Shown: positions 1-8,798 of the stretch, in pieces
How positions within the stretch are numbered: position 1 is the first letter of the stretch
Layout: each line of letters opens with the position of its first letter
Origin: Pseudomonadota bacterium
GTDB taxonomy: Bacteria > Pseudomonadota > Gammaproteobacteria > Xanthomonadales > Rhodanobacteraceae
Reading direction: 5' to 3'
NCBI GenBank assembly: GCA_021818335.1
Contig: JAKAEJ010000019.1
Span: forward strand, 1-34,688
DNA length: 34,688 bases
Program-made: the position numbers and the translations under genes
Notes under the pieces: model-generated
The model's database searches: none
What the model was told of the DNA's origin: nothing
What the model saw: only the letters and a program-made list of their open reading frames with translations

Positions 1-588
1 GTCGTGCGTCGCGACCACCACGGTGGTGCCGATCGCCTGGAACTCCGCGAACAACTGCATGATCTCCACGGCCAATTGCGGATCGAGGTTGCCCGTGGGC
101 TCATCCGCCAGCAGCACGGGAGGGCGCGCGACGATGGCGCGGGCGATGCCGACACGCTGCTGCTCGCCCGTCGACAGTCTTGCTGGCAAACGTTGTTCCA
201 TGCCGCCCAGACCGACCTTGTCGAGCGCGGCGCGCGCACGTTTGGCCCGCTCCGGCCCGGGCACGCCAGCGACGACGAGTGGCAATTCCACATTGGCTTG
301 TACGGTGCGGTCCAGCAGAACGCGATGGTCCTGGAACACCATGCCCACGGCACGCCGATGCCGGGCGATGGCCTGACCCCGGGTTTGCCGCAGGTTGCGC
401 CCCGCCACCGTGACTGCGCCGCTGCTGGGACGCTCCAGCAAGCCGATCAATTTCAGCAACGTGCTTTTGCCGGCGCCCGAATGGCCGGTAACGAAGGCCA
501 TTTCGGCGGCCTCAAGCGCGAAGCTGACCCCCTCCAGCGCGGCACCGCCTGCCGGGTAGCGTTTGCTGACGTGTTCAAATCGGATCAC
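1..588 (-). CDS. ftsE: Cell division ATP-binding protein FtsE (3' end cut by window edge)
   Basis: FtsE is the ATPase of the FtsEX complex, which sits at the division septum and signals to peptidoglycan hydrolases and the divisome. The 196 codons seen start at a GTG (588) and run off the left edge just after the H-loop, so about 25 C-terminal residues are missing. Visible motifs are Walker [10 protein letters not shown] (35-43), the Q-loop in VFQDH, the signature LSTGEQQR (138-145), Walker B VLLADEP (158-164) and H-loop ATHD ending at 196. The signature has Thr where FtsE usually has Gly (LSGGEQQ). The gene follows rhlB on the same strand after 69 bases, and ftsX would be expected just outside the window. 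The ATG a few bases upstream is out of frame and quickly stopped, which supports the GTG. Identity is secure; the start is moderately sure. Confidence 0.93.
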   Translation of the reverse strand, partial: MIRFEHVSKRYPAGGAALEGVSFALEAAEMAFVTGHSGAGKSTLLKLIGLLERPSSGAVTVAGRNLRQTRGQAIARHRRAVGMVFQDHRVLLDRTVQANVELPLVVAGVPGPERAKRARAALDKVGLGGMEQRLPARLSTGEQQRVGIARAIVARPPVLLADEPTGNLDPQLAVEIMQLFAEFQAIGTTVVVATHD

Positions 589-657
589 GGTACCATTCCG
601 GTGCGCTCCGGAGAGCATACGGCATCGCATGCAACTGCCGACGCCCCTCGGGGTCCG

Positions 658-2352
658 TCAGCGACGTCGAAAAAGGCTCGCGATGCGGCGCAGGAATCCT
701 GGCTTCGGCGCATGGGGCGCGGGAACAGCGGCTGGCAATGCGCCGCGCGGTTCGCCGCGGCGCGCCGCGGGCACACGGGTACTCGGGACCGGCGCAGCAG
801 CAACGGCGGCCGCCTTTTGCGCCTCCACTTCGTGCCGCCTCCCCCGACCTCCACGACGCCTGCGCTTGCGCGCGGGCGGTGCCGCCGCGGCGCCCGGCGC
901 GGCACCTGCCTCTGCCTGTGCCGAACCCCCCGCACCGACGGGCGCTGCCGCGCTACCGGAAGTCGTCGCGCCCCGCCGCGTGCGACTACCGCCGGAGCGC
1001 CGTTCCTCGCCTTCGCCACTGCGGCGGCGCGTTGACGTCCGAGACCGGGCCGAGGGAGCGCCCGTGCCCGATGCCGACCGGGCAGGACCGGAGCCGGCCC
1101 CTTCCGGCAAATCATCATCCGCCCCACCGTGAGCCGCCGCGTGCGCCGCCAATTGGGCAGCGCTGCGCCGCGGATTAGGTGGCACCAGCAACTCCGGCGT
1201 TACCGTGGCCGCCGGGATTTTTTGGCCGATGTAGGCCTCGATGTCCGGCAGGGACATGGCGTACAGGTCGCATGCGAAACTGACTGCGTCGCCCTCGGCG
1301 CCAAGCCGTGCCGTGCGCCCGATCCGATGGACGTAGTCCTCGGCATCCTGTGGCAGGTCGTAGTTGAACACATGGCTCACTGCGTCGATATGCAGGCCGC
1401 GCGCGGCGACGTCCGTCGCCACCAGAACTTCGAGCCCCCCCCGCTGGAACCGCGCCAGCAGCTTTTCGCGTTTTTTCTGCGGGACGTCACCCGACAGCAT
1501 GCCGGTCAGGATTCCCTGCCGCTGTAATCGCTCGCTGACGCGCTCGGCGGCAGCCCGGGTGTTCACGAAGACGATGCTGCGTTCGGCGCCGGAACGTGCC
1601 AGCAGGTTCAGCAAGAGCGGCAGCTTTTCTTCCTTGGCGGGGAAGTAGACGACCTGGCGCACCCGATCGGCAGTGACATTGTCCGATTCGACAGCGACCT
1701 TCTCCGGCTCGTTCATGTGCTCGTACGCCAGCTCCAGCACGCGATGGCTGAGCGTGGCGGAAAAGAGCATGCTTTGACGCTGCTCGCGCGGCGGCAGGCG
1801 GCGGAACAGGAAATAGATGTCCTTGATGAAGCCGAGATCGAACATGCGATCGGCCTCGTCCACGACCATCGCATCAACTGCGCGCAGTGAGAACACCTGC
1901 TGCTTGTAGTAGTCGATGAGGCGACCGGGCGTGGCAATGATCACGTCACAACCACCCTTCAGCAATTCGCGCTGCCGGTCATAGTCGGTACCGCCATAGA
2001 TCAGGGCCAGACGCAGGCCCGTGTGACGCCCGATGGCCCGGGCATCCTTTTCGATCTGGATCGCGAGCTCGCGGGTCGGCGCGAGGATCAATGCCCGAGG
2101 GTCTTCCGGTCGACGCTCTGCCAGCGCCGGCCGGGTCAGCAGACGATTGAAGACCGCCACCAGAAAGGCAGCGGTCTTTCCGGTGCCGGTCTGCGCCTGG
2201 CCTGCGACGTCCCGGCCCGCCAGGGCTACGGGCAGGCTGAGCGCCTGGATCGGTGTGCACCGGGTAAAGCCGCAGTCGGCCAGACCCTTCGCAAGGGAGG
2301 GATGCAGATCGAACTGCTCGAAAAAAGTATCAGTGAGGACTTGATCGGCCAT
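658..2352 (-). CDS. rhlB: ATP-dependent DEAD-box RNA helicase RhlB
   Basis: RhlB is the DEAD-box helicase that unwinds structured RNA for the RNase E degradosome. The 564-residue protein has all helicase motifs: the Q-motif region around CTPIQ (32-36), AQTGTGKT (53-60), APTREL (91-96), DEAD (165-168), SAT (198-200) and HRIGRTAR (342-349). After about residue 395 the protein becomes a 170-residue low-complexity tail rich in Arg, Ala, Gly, Ser and Pro, with a KRRRR cluster near the end; such a tail is typical of Xanthomonadaceae RhlB and probably binds RNA. The ATG at 2352 starts the family-like [11 protein letters not shown]; the reading frame stays open upstream but the sequence there is not protein-like. 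The gene is divergent from trxA, with 201 bases between. A weak -10 candidate (TACACT on the minus strand, 2464-2469) could drive it. Confidence 0.95.
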   Translation of the reverse strand: MADQVLTDTFFEQFDLHPSLAKGLADCGFTRCTPIQALSLPVALAGRDVAGQAQTGTGKTAAFLVAVFNRLLTRPALAERRPEDPRALILAPTRELAIQIEKDARAIGRHTGLRLALIYGGTDYDRQRELLKGGCDVIIATPGRLIDYYKQQVFSLRAVDAMVVDEADRMFDLGFIKDIYFLFRRLPPREQRQSMLFSATLSHRVLELAYEHMNEPEKVAVESDNVTADRVRQVVYFPAKEEKLPLLLNLLARSGAERSIVFVNTRAAAERVSERLQRQGILTGMLSGDVPQKKREKLLARFQRGGLEVLVATDVAARGLHIDAVSHVFNYDLPQDAEDYVHRIGRTARLGAEGDAVSFACDLYAMSLPDIEAYIGQKIPAATVTPELLVPPNPRRSAAQLAAHAAAHGGADDDLPEGAGSGPARSASGTGAPSARSRTSTRRRSGEGEERRSGGSRTRRGATTSGSAAAPVGAGGSAQAEAGAAPGAAAAPPARKRRRRGGRGRRHEVEAQKAAAVAAAPVPSTRVPAARRGEPRGALPAAVPAPHAPKPGFLRRIASLFRRR

Positions 2353-2553
2353 GAATCGGAACAATGATTGCGCAACTGGTGCCTTGCAACGAATCGGCGC
2401 TTGCGCTGGAATGACGGGCGTCAGCCGTCCACTGCCGGCCGCACAGGACGCGCGGCGCGCCGCAGTGTAGCCCATCGGCAGGACAAAATCCGGGGGCGCG
2501 CGGAATCCGCCCGTGTCCGGTCGTGTGTCCCTTTCTTGATCCGGAGGCCCTCG

Positions 2554-2880
2554 GTGAGCCAGAACATCACCCACGTGACCGACCATGATTTTGATTCGCA
2601 GGTCCTGAAGTCTGACACGCCCGTGCTCGTGGACTTCTGGGCCACGTGGTGCGGCCCTTGTCGCGCCATCGCCCCTATTCTCGAGGACATTGCGGCCGAG
2701 TACGGCGGGCGCGTCAAAGTCACCAAGCTCGATGTCGACAACAACCAGAAGACCGCCATTGCGTACAACATCCGCAGCATTCCAACCCTGATGCTTTTCA
2801 AGGACGGCAAAGTCGCGGCGACGCAGATGGGGGCCCTGCCCAAGGCGGCCATCGCCAAGTTCGTCGATCAGGTTCTCTGA
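2554..2880 (+). CDS. trxA: Thioredoxin TrxA
   Basis: This is the cytoplasmic disulfide reductase thioredoxin 1, kept reduced by thioredoxin reductase. The product is 108 residues, exactly the usual length, with the active site WCGPC (Cys33 and Cys36) and the cis-proline loop SIPT (Pro77). The start is a GTG at 2554 with a strong Shine-Dalgarno GGAGG (2543-2547) six bases before it. The open frame continues upstream, but no family sequence is found there and the ribosome binding site decides the start. The gene sits between divergent rhlB and co-directional rho, a synteny long known in gammaproteobacteria. It probably has its own promoter in the 201-base rhlB/trxA gap. Confidence 0.96.
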   Translation: MSQNITHVTDHDFDSQVLKSDTPVLVDFWATWCGPCRAIAPILEDIAAEYGGRVKVTKLDVDNNQKTAIAYNIRSIPTLMLFKDGKVAATQMGALPKAAIAKFVDQVL

Positions 2881-2933
2881 GCCTGCGGCGCCTGATCGGC
2901 GGATGCTCGCCGTTGCGCGCCAGACCGCCGTGA

Positions 2934-2969
2934 TGGACGCCGCCGCCCACGAGTGCTAGATTGCCGGTG
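2934..2969 (+). promoter_or_regulatory. Putative rho promoter (extended -10)
   Basis: A TGGACG -35 (2934-2939, four of six consensus bases) lies 17 bases from TAGATT (2957-2962), which is preceded by an extended -10 TGC (2954-2956). The predicted start near 2969 would give rho a leader of about 90 bases. The TTG that begins the longest open frame (2961) falls inside this -10 box, so it cannot be the rho start if this promoter is right. It belongs to the TGCTAG-type -10 group also seen before the APC transporter, hemD and hemX. Confidence 0.5.
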
Positions 2970-3059
2970 CCAGCGTGCGGCCTGAGGCCGCGCCCCGCGC
3001 CTTCGCGCCGCGCCAGCCCTCCTTCCCTCCCACTTTCCACGGCCCCGCGAGGCCCGCCT

Positions 3060-4628
3060 GTGTCTGATATCGACTCCAAGACCCCCGACGAGGCAAGCCG
3101 CCCGTCTACACCTGCAGCCACCCCGAATGCTCCTTCGGTTCAGGCCCCCGCCCCCCAGAGCACCGAAGCCGCACCCGGCGCCGGCACCCCAGCCAACGCT
3201 GGCGGCGCGCCGCAGCGGGAGGGTCGCGACAACCATCGCGACCGGCGCCATCGGCGGAACCGCAATGACCGGAACCGCAACCGCGGCCCTGGACCTGCCG
3301 GCCTTCCACGCGAAGACTTTGACGAGGACGCCGCGGACGACGTCCCGCGCGACCCAGCACGCCAGATCAACCTGACCGAGCTCAAGCGGAAGCCCGCGGC
3401 CGCATTGCTGGACCTTGCCGAGACGCTGGGCATTCACGAGGGCGTGGCGCGCGCCCGCAAGCAAGACGTGATCTTCAATATCCTGAAGGCCCACGCCCGC
3501 AGCGGCGGGAGCATCTGGAGCGAGGGAGTCCTTGAAATCGTGCAGGATGGCTACGGCTTCCTGCGGTCCGCCGACGAGTCTTACCTGGCGGGCCCCGATG
3601 ACGTCTACGTCAGCCCCGGCCAGGTTCGCCGCTACAACCTGCGCACAGGCGACTACATCACCGGGCTGGTGCGGCATCCGCGCGAAGGAGAGCGCTATTT
3701 CGCCCTGTTCAAAGTCGACGACATCAACGGCGAACCCATCGAGGCTTCGAAAAACAAAGTCCTGTTCGAGAACCTCACGCCCTTGTTCCCGCGCAAGGCC
3801 TTCAGGCTAGAGCGCGGAAATGGCTCGAGCGAAGACATCACAGGTCGCATACTCGATCTCATTGCTCCCGTGGGCAAGGGGCAGCGCGGACTCATCGTCT
3901 CGCCTCCAAAGGCCGGCAAGACGATGATGTTGCAGAACGTCGCGCAAGCGATCGTGCACAATCATCCGGATGCGCACCTGATCATCCTCCTGATCGACGA
4001 ACGTCCCGAGGAAGTCACGGAGATGCAGCGCAGCGTTCGCGCGGAAGTGATCAGCTCCACGTTCGACGAGCCCGCGGTGCGCCATGTCCAGGTAGCCGAA
4101 ATGGTCATCGAGCGGGCCAAGCGTCTGGTCGAACACAAGAAGGACGTGGTGATCCTGCTCGATTCCATCACGCGACTCGCGCGGGCCTACAACACGGTCG
4201 TGCCCAGCTCAGGCAAAGTACTGACCGGTGGCGTCGACGCCAATGCGCTGCAGAGGCCCAAGCGCTTCTTCGGTGCCGCGCGCAATGTCGAGGAGGGAGG
4301 CTCGTTGACCATCCTCGCGACCGCGTTGATCGACACCGGAAGCAAGATGGACGAGGTCATCTACGAGGAATTCAAGGGCACGGGCAACATGGAGGTGCAC
4401 CTGGATCGCCGGATAGGCGAGAAGCGCGTTTACCCTGCCATCAACATCAATCGATCAGGAACGCGCCGCGAAGAGCTATTGATCGATTCCGATTTGCTGC
4501 AAAAGGTCTGGATCCTGCGCAAGCTTCTGCATCCCATGGATGAATTGGCCGCCATGGAATTCATGCTCGAGAAGATGAAGAACACGAAGACCAACGACGA
4601 GTTCTTCAGCGCCATGAAGCGCGGCTGA
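3060..4628 (+). CDS. rho: Transcription termination factor Rho
   Basis: Rho is the hexameric RNA-dependent ATPase that terminates transcription. The 522-residue product has the cold-shock-like RNA-binding domain ([14 protein letters not shown] around 157-170; ERYFALFKV), Walker A SPPKAGKT (281-288), [12 protein letters not shown] (310-321), and [17 protein letters not shown] with [20 protein letters not shown] downstream. It ends in a normal C-terminus. E. coli Rho begins at the equivalent of NLTELK, here residues 104-109, so this protein carries about 103 extra N-terminal residues. They are Pro/Ala-rich, then Arg/Asn-rich (about 54-76), then acidic, and are probably disordered. The GTG at 3060 has GAGG (3049-3052) seven bases upstream. 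It lies 179 bases downstream of trxA, with its own promoter candidate. Confidence 0.96.
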   Translation: MSDIDSKTPDEASRPSTPAATPNAPSVQAPAPQSTEAAPGAGTPANAGGAPQREGRDNHRDRRHRRNRNDRNRNRGPGPAGLPREDFDEDAADDVPRDPARQINLTELKRKPAAALLDLAETLGIHEGVARARKQDVIFNILKAHARSGGSIWSEGVLEIVQDGYGFLRSADESYLAGPDDVYVSPGQVRRYNLRTGDYITGLVRHPREGERYFALFKVDDINGEPIEASKNKVLFENLTPLFPRKAFRLERGNGSSEDITGRILDLIAPVGKGQRGLIVSPPKAGKTMMLQNVAQAIVHNHPDAHLIILLIDERPEEVTEMQRSVRAEVISSTFDEPAVRHVQVAEMVIERAKRLVEHKKDVVILLDSITRLARAYNTVVPSSGKVLTGGVDANALQRPKRFFGAARNVEEGGSLTILATALIDTGSKMDEVIYEEFKGTGNMEVHLDRRIGEKRVYPAININRSGTRREELLIDSDLLQKVWILRKLLHPMDELAAMEFMLEKMKNTKTNDEFFSAMKRG

Positions 4629-4855
4629 TATCCGCCCAGCCCTCGCCGCGGTGCTCAGCATGCGCCCGATGTCGCGCCGGATCCCTGGGGCCTGCGGCGT
4701 TGCATAGGTGTGCCTGCGCGATGGTGCTGAAACAGGCCACGACCCCGACTGGAATTGCCCCGTCGCGGATGCGAGTCTCCCGCCGGGCTCGTGGCGTGGC
4801 TGTGTCCGGCCCTCTGGCGCCCGACGCCTACGGATGGGTCGCGCGAGCATTCCCC

Positions 4856-4864
4856 TGCTAGCAT
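4856..4864 (+). promoter_or_regulatory. Putative extended -10 element upstream of the APC transporter
   Basis: TGCTAGCAT (4856-4864) reads as an extended -10 (TG, one base, TAGCAT) and is identical to the elements before hemD and hemX. No good -35 is seen at 16-18 bases, which is tolerable for an extended -10. The predicted start near 4871 would give a leader of 37 bases before the ATG at 4908. The 279 bases between rho and this gene show no other feature that I could recognise, and no clear rho terminator hairpin. Confidence 0.4.
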
Positions 4865-4907
4865 CCGCGGCCAGCGCGTGCACCGCGCGTCACTGAGCGA
4901 ACTTGCC

Positions 4908-6437
4908 ATGCGCTGGTTACAGGATCTCGTCCGCCACAAAAGCATCGAACAACTGCAGAGCGAGGCCGGAGCCCGCGATGACCTCCGCCGCGTGCTCGGC
5001 GTGTGGCAACTCACCGCCATCGGCATCGGCGGAATCATCGGCGTTGGCATCTTCGTCCTGGCAGGCCAGCAGGCCGCCGTCAATGCCGGACCCGCCGTTT
5101 TCCTCTCCTTCCTGATCGCCGGCGTGGCGAGCGCCGCTGCCGCCCTGTGTTATGCCGAGTTTGCTGGGCTGATCCCCGTGACGGGCAGCGCCTATACCTA
5201 CGGCTATGCAGTCCTGGGTGAATTCGCGGCCTGGGTCATTGGATGGGACTTGCTCCTGGAGTACGCGCTGATTGTCGCGGTGGTCGCCATCGGATGGTCG
5301 GGGTACGTGCAAGCCTTGCTGGGCGCCGCCGGAGTCCACCTGCCCGATTGGGCGCAAGGCGCGATCAGCAACAACGCGCTTGCCTACTACTGGGATCGCG
5401 CGGCCATGTGGGTCGGCTTCACGCTGGATCATCCAGCCCCTGCGCCGCATGGCGGTCATGTATTCAATCTGGTTGCCGCGCTGGTTTCGCTCGGCATTGC
5501 CGCACTACTCACGGTTGGCACGGAATGGGGCGCCCGCTTCAACACCGCGGTCGTGGCGGTGAAGGTGGCTGGCGTCGCCTTGGTGATCATTGCCGGCATC
5601 CACTACGTGAACCCGGCGCACTGGCATCCGTTTGTGCCGCCAAGGCAAATTGTCGATGGCGTCGGGCACTTTGGCTGGCAAGGCGTGCTGGCCGCCGCAA
5701 GCGTCGTGTTCTTCGCGGTATTCGGCTACGACACGCTGACCACCGCTGCGGAGGAAGCGCGCAACCCCCAACACGACCTGCCGCGCGCGGTGCTGCTGAG
5801 CCTCGGGATATCGATGGCGCTTTATCTGGCGATTTCGCTGGTTCTGACCGGCATGGTCCCGTATCAGCAACTCAACAGCGATGCTCCGGTCGCAAGTGCC
5901 TTCATCGCCGTGGGTGCTCACTGGGTCATGGTCGCGATCTCGGTGGCCGCCATTGCCGGCATCACGAGCGTGCTTTTTGCCTTCATGCTGGCGGCGGCCC
6001 GAATCTGGTTCGCGCTGGCTCGGGATGGCCTTCTGCCTGGCTGGTTTGCGCGCCCGCATCCGCGCTGGCGGACGCCCTACCGCCCAACAATGATCCTCGG
6101 CGTCGGAACGGCGTTGCTGGCGGGGTTTCTTCCCATTGGCGAACTCGCGGAAATGGTCAACATCGGCACGCTCAGCGCATTCATCGTCATCTGCGCCGCG
6201 ATCATCGTGCTGCGCGCCCGGCGGCCAGAGCTGCCGCGCCGCTTCCGCACACCATTGGTCCCCTGGGTGCCGCTGGTCGGAATCCTCTTTTCGATCGCCC
6301 TGATCTGGGGGCTGCAGCAGGTGACCTACTGGCGGTTCATCGTCTGGATGGGGGTTGGCCTGGCGATCTATTTCGGCTTCGGTCGACGCAACAGTGCCCT
6401 GGCTCGCCGGGCGGAAAACCAGGACGACCGCCGCTAG
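4908..6437 (+). CDS. APC superfamily amino acid permease (cationic amino acid transporter type)
   Basis: An integral inner-membrane amino-acid transporter of 509 residues. The first helix carries the APC hallmark GIGGIIGVGIF (39-49), followed by many hydrophobic helices across the protein, including LLEYALIVAVVAIGW and VFFAVFGYDTLTTAAEEARNP. The last is the conserved helix 6 / loop segment found in the cationic amino acid transporter (CAT, YfnA-like) branch of the family. Substrate cannot be read from sequence; YfnA-like proteins move neutral, branched-chain or basic amino acids by proton coupling. The ATG at 4908 begins a plausible cytosolic N-terminus (MRWLQDLVRHKSIEQL). The longer open frame upstream is not family-like. 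It is monocistronic, and its TAG overlaps the stop of the convergent diguanylate cyclase gene. Confidence 0.88.
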   Translation: MRWLQDLVRHKSIEQLQSEAGARDDLRRVLGVWQLTAIGIGGIIGVGIFVLAGQQAAVNAGPAVFLSFLIAGVASAAAALCYAEFAGLIPVTGSAYTYGYAVLGEFAAWVIGWDLLLEYALIVAVVAIGWSGYVQALLGAAGVHLPDWAQGAISNNALAYYWDRAAMWVGFTLDHPAPAPHGGHVFNLVAALVSLGIAALLTVGTEWGARFNTAVVAVKVAGVALVIIAGIHYVNPAHWHPFVPPRQIVDGVGHFGWQGVLAAASVVFFAVFGYDTLTTAAEEARNPQHDLPRAVLLSLGISMALYLAISLVLTGMVPYQQLNSDAPVASAFIAVGAHWVMVAISVAAIAGITSVLFAFMLAAARIWFALARDGLLPGWFARPHPRWRTPYRPTMILGVGTALLAGFLPIGELAEMVNIGTLSAFIVICAAIIVLRARRPELPRRFRTPLVPWVPLVGILFSIALIWGLQQVTYWRFIVWMGVGLAIYFGFGRRNSALARRAENQDDRR

Positions 6438-7639
6438 GCTGCCACTTCCACGCGGTCTCGGCCGTTGTGCTTGGCCAGTGCAAGCGCCTGATCGGCCTTG
6501 GCCAGCAGGCGCTCCAAGGACACCTCGTCCCTGCGAACCGCGACACCCACGCTGATGCTGAGCCGATGGCCTCCGGGACTTTCATGGGCCACCGCCTGCC
6601 GCAGTCGCTCACCCGTGGCACGGGCGGCATCGGAATCCAATCCGGGCAACAGCGCTGCGAATTCTTCGCCGCCAACGCGACCGACGAGGTCTTCACCGCG
6701 CACGTTCTCGCGCAGGATGCGCCCCATACTGGCCAATGCCGCATCACCAGCGGCATGCCCATGGGTATCGTTCAGGAACTTGAAGTGATCGGCGTCCAAG
6801 TACAACACGGCTAGCGGCAAGCCGAATTCGATGCTTTCCGCGAGCAGTCGCCTCGCCTGTTCGATGAAGCGCGAGCGCGCTGCGACACCCGTGAGCTCGT
6901 CAACGAAGGCGCGCTGGCGCAAACGCTGCTCCAGTTCAAGGTGCTGGCGGATCAATCGCACCTGATAGCCGTTGAGTACCGCGGCCAGAACTAGGGCAAC
7001 CGCCATGTAATCGGCATATTGGAATAACTCCCAACTTGACGGCCCTTCCAGGAGCAGGAGCGGCAGCGGCCCCAGGATGGCGCTGATGACGCATGCGGCG
7101 ACGAAGTAATGCCGCTTCAGCCAGACGGGACTGGCCGCAATGGGAACCAAGGCATACGCCGGCAGGATCCATGCAAGTCCTTCGGGACGTCCATAACCGT
7201 TGAGGAAAATGCCGAGCTCGATCCACGCCAAGGTCGCCAGGCCGAGCCCGCCGTAATGGCGTGGCTCGCGATGCACCATGCCGAGGAACGCCAGCAGGAC
7301 CAGGGGCAGGATGGGGGACATCCGCAGCCAGAAGGGCAGGGCCGACGGGCCGGTCAGCTCACCGCCGATCACGAAGCTCGCGTAGCTGCCGACAGCGGTC
7401 CAGAGCAAGGCTCGGACCACTGGACCGAGCCGTCGCTCGAGATCGAGCTCGAATTCGCGCGCATCGAGCTCGGTCCACTGTGGCGCCGGTGGCGCATGGG
7501 CAGATGGTGTTTGCAAAACCGTTGCATTCCTGGGAGAGCGATCCGGACGATGCAAGAGGCGCACCGGAAACCGAGCATGTTGCAATCGTTCACCCGGTCG
7601 CCAGTGCAATTGTGATCGCCATCGCATGTCGGCTGCCAT
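6434..7639 (-). CDS. Membrane-anchored GGDEF diguanylate cyclase
   Basis: Predicted to make cyclic di-GMP from two GTP. In the 401-residue form about six membrane helices lie between residues 73 and 226, then a short coiled linker, then a GGDEF domain with the active-site GGEEF (323-327), metal and substrate residues in LDADHFKFLNDTHGH (281-294), and an intact inhibitory I-site RGED (314-317) five residues before it. One oddity is DELTGVAARSRF (247-258), where the usual guanine-contacting Asn (as in DxLTGLxNRR) is Ala254; activity is likely but not certain. The start is unsure. ATG 7639 is used here, but the frame stays open with protein-like sequence back to a GTG at 7783, and neither has a clear ribosome binding site. 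The membrane part has no recognisable sensor domain. Confidence 0.85.
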   Translation of the reverse strand: MAADMRWRSQLHWRPGERLQHARFPVRLLHRPDRSPRNATVLQTPSAHAPPAPQWTELDAREFELDLERRLGPVVRALLWTAVGSYASFVIGGELTGPSALPFWLRMSPILPLVLLAFLGMVHREPRHYGGLGLATLAWIELGIFLNGYGRPEGLAWILPAYALVPIAASPVWLKRHYFVAACVISAILGPLPLLLLEGPSSWELFQYADYMAVALVLAAVLNGYQVRLIRQHLELEQRLRQRAFVDELTGVAARSRFIEQARRLLAESIEFGLPLAVLYLDADHFKFLNDTHGHAAGDAALASMGRILRENVRGEDLVGRVGGEEFAALLPGLDSDAARATGERLRQAVAHESPGGHRLSISVGVAVRRDEVSLERLLAKADQALALAKHNGRDRVEVAA

Positions 7640-8058
7640 GCCGAGAGGCACGGCCCGATATCCGCGATCCAGCGCGGCCTCGAAGTCGCGGACGCATGCG
7701 AGTGATGAATGCCCGGCGATCCCCGTGGGCTCGCGTGGCCGGGTGGTGGCTCGCCCTTTGGATCCGGTGGCGCTTTCGGACACGCGCGGGCAGCCAACGT
7801 CCTGGGATCAGGAACGATCCGCTCCGCTAGTTCGTGACGAACGTGGTCGCCGGTCTGGAACCAGGCGCAATCGACGGCAATCCACTGCTTTGTTCGGACG
7901 CCAGTTGCTTGGTGTTGCTCGCAGCGCCATTCAGGTTGCGTGCGCCGGCATGAATCCCGGCATAACCCCGATGATCGCGGCGGCGCCAGGCACGATGGCG
8001 AGCTCGACCGGCCCGAGCGCGCACGGCATACTGGCCCGCCCCGCCGTATGTCGTCCTG
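7640..8058. other. Divergent intergenic region / possible N-terminal extension of the GGDEF gene
   Basis: The left part (7640-7783) is open on the minus strand in frame with the diguanylate cyclase and may belong to it. The remaining 275 bases up to the small transporter gene hold no convincing gene; the long open frames on both strands here are composition artefacts of GC-rich DNA. The only regulatory candidate is the promoter at 8004-8032. Confidence 0.4.
8004..8032 (+). promoter_or_regulatory. Putative promoter of the DMT/aminotransferase operon
   Basis: TCGACC (8004-8009) and CATACT (8027-8032) are separated by 17 bases and each match four of six sigma70 consensus bases. Transcription would begin near 8039, about 20 bases before the first ATG of the operon (8059). 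No Shine-Dalgarno is obvious in that leader. Confidence 0.35.
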
Positions 8059-8412
8059 ATGACGCTCGATACGCTTCTGGCCTGGCTCGCGGTTCTGGTT
8101 TTCGACACAACGGGCCAGCTCGCATTCAAGGCCGCGGCTCATCATGCCGAAGGCACCGGCCTGGCGCACTGGCGCGCGATGTCTCGCGGACCCTGGCTAT
8201 GGGTGGGGATCTTGGCCTTCATCGTCGAGTTTGTCGCTTGGCTCGCATTCCTCTCCTTGGTCCCGCTCGCCGTCGGCGTGCTTCTGGCAACGCTGAATCT
8301 GGTCACGGTTATGCTGGGTGGCCGGCTGCTCTTTGGGGAGAAGCTGTCGCTGCACCGCATGGCGGGCGTTGGGCTCATCGCAGCGGGCGTCATGTTGGTC
8401 GGCCTCGGATGA
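8059..8412 (+). CDS. Small multidrug-resistance/EamA-type membrane protein (ArnE-like), first of pair
   Basis: A 117-residue protein made almost wholly of four hydrophobic helices, the size and layout of the small multidrug resistance / ArnE-ArnF branch of the drug/metabolite transporter (DMT) superfamily. The start of helix 1 reads FDTTGQLAFKAAA, the DxxxQxxFK pattern typical of ArnE/ArnF-like halves, and helix 4 follows LFGEKLSLHRMAGVGLI, the conserved EKLS loop of DMT proteins. Such proteins work as homo- or heterodimers; ArnEF flips an undecaprenyl-phosphate-linked aminoarabinose. Its stop codon overlaps the start of the next gene (ATGA), which is a second protein of the same kind, so the two likely form a heterodimer. 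The substrate is not known; flipping of a lipid-linked sugar is inference from family and context. Confidence 0.8.
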   Translation: MTLDTLLAWLAVLVFDTTGQLAFKAAAHHAEGTGLAHWRAMSRGPWLWVGILAFIVEFVAWLAFLSLVPLAVGVLLATLNLVTVMLGGRLLFGEKLSLHRMAGVGLIAAGVMLVGLG

Positions 8413-8798
8413 AGCCCGGCTGGCGCTACTACGTCGCGGGCTTCGGCGTGCTTATGGCCTTCGATACGCTGTCCCAGCTCTGCTTCAAGCTTGCCGCAGT
8501 GCATGCCTTACCCTTCTCGGGTAATTGGCATTGGGCGGTCCGCGTGCTCGCGGAACCCTGGGTGTACGGCGCGATCGTCGGCTACCTCGGTGCGTTCGTC
8601 ACGTACTTGGGTCTCCTGCGGAATGCCCCCGTCGGACCCGCTTTCGCCGCCTCGCACCTGAACGTGGTGAGCGTCATGCTGGCGTCCGCATTGCTGCTAC
8701 ACGAACGCTTGAGCCTGCCGCAAGTGGCCGGCGCAACGCTCATCGTCGCGGGAATCCTGACCCTCGCCAGTGCGGGAACAGGCGATGCTGCGCCGTGA
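8409..8798 (+). CDS. Small multidrug-resistance/EamA-type membrane protein (ArnF-like), second of pair
   Basis: A 129-residue four-helix membrane protein. Helix 1 carries FDTLSQLCFKLAA, matching its upstream partner and the ArnE/ArnF pattern, and LLLHERLSLPQVAGATLIVAGIL is the conserved pre-helix-4 loop and helix. The ATG at 8409 overlaps the TGA of the previous gene, so the two are translationally coupled and probably form a heterodimer in the inner membrane. Its 3' end overlaps the start of the aminotransferase gene, tying transporter and enzyme together. No ArnC- or ArnT-like glycosyltransferase is nearby. Family assignment is good; the cargo is unknown. Confidence 0.8.
   Translation: MKPGWRYYVAGFGVLMAFDTLSQLCFKLAAVHALPFSGNWHWAVRVLAEPWVYGAIVGYLGAFVTYLGLLRNAPVGPAFAASHLNVVSVMLASALLLHERLSLPQVAGATLIVAGILTLASAGTGDAAP

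Noticed and set aside
5243-6814. 523-codon open frame on the plus strand overlapping the APC transporter
   Set aside because: Another frame of the transporter gene; rich in Arg, His and Cys, without membrane helices or ribosome site.
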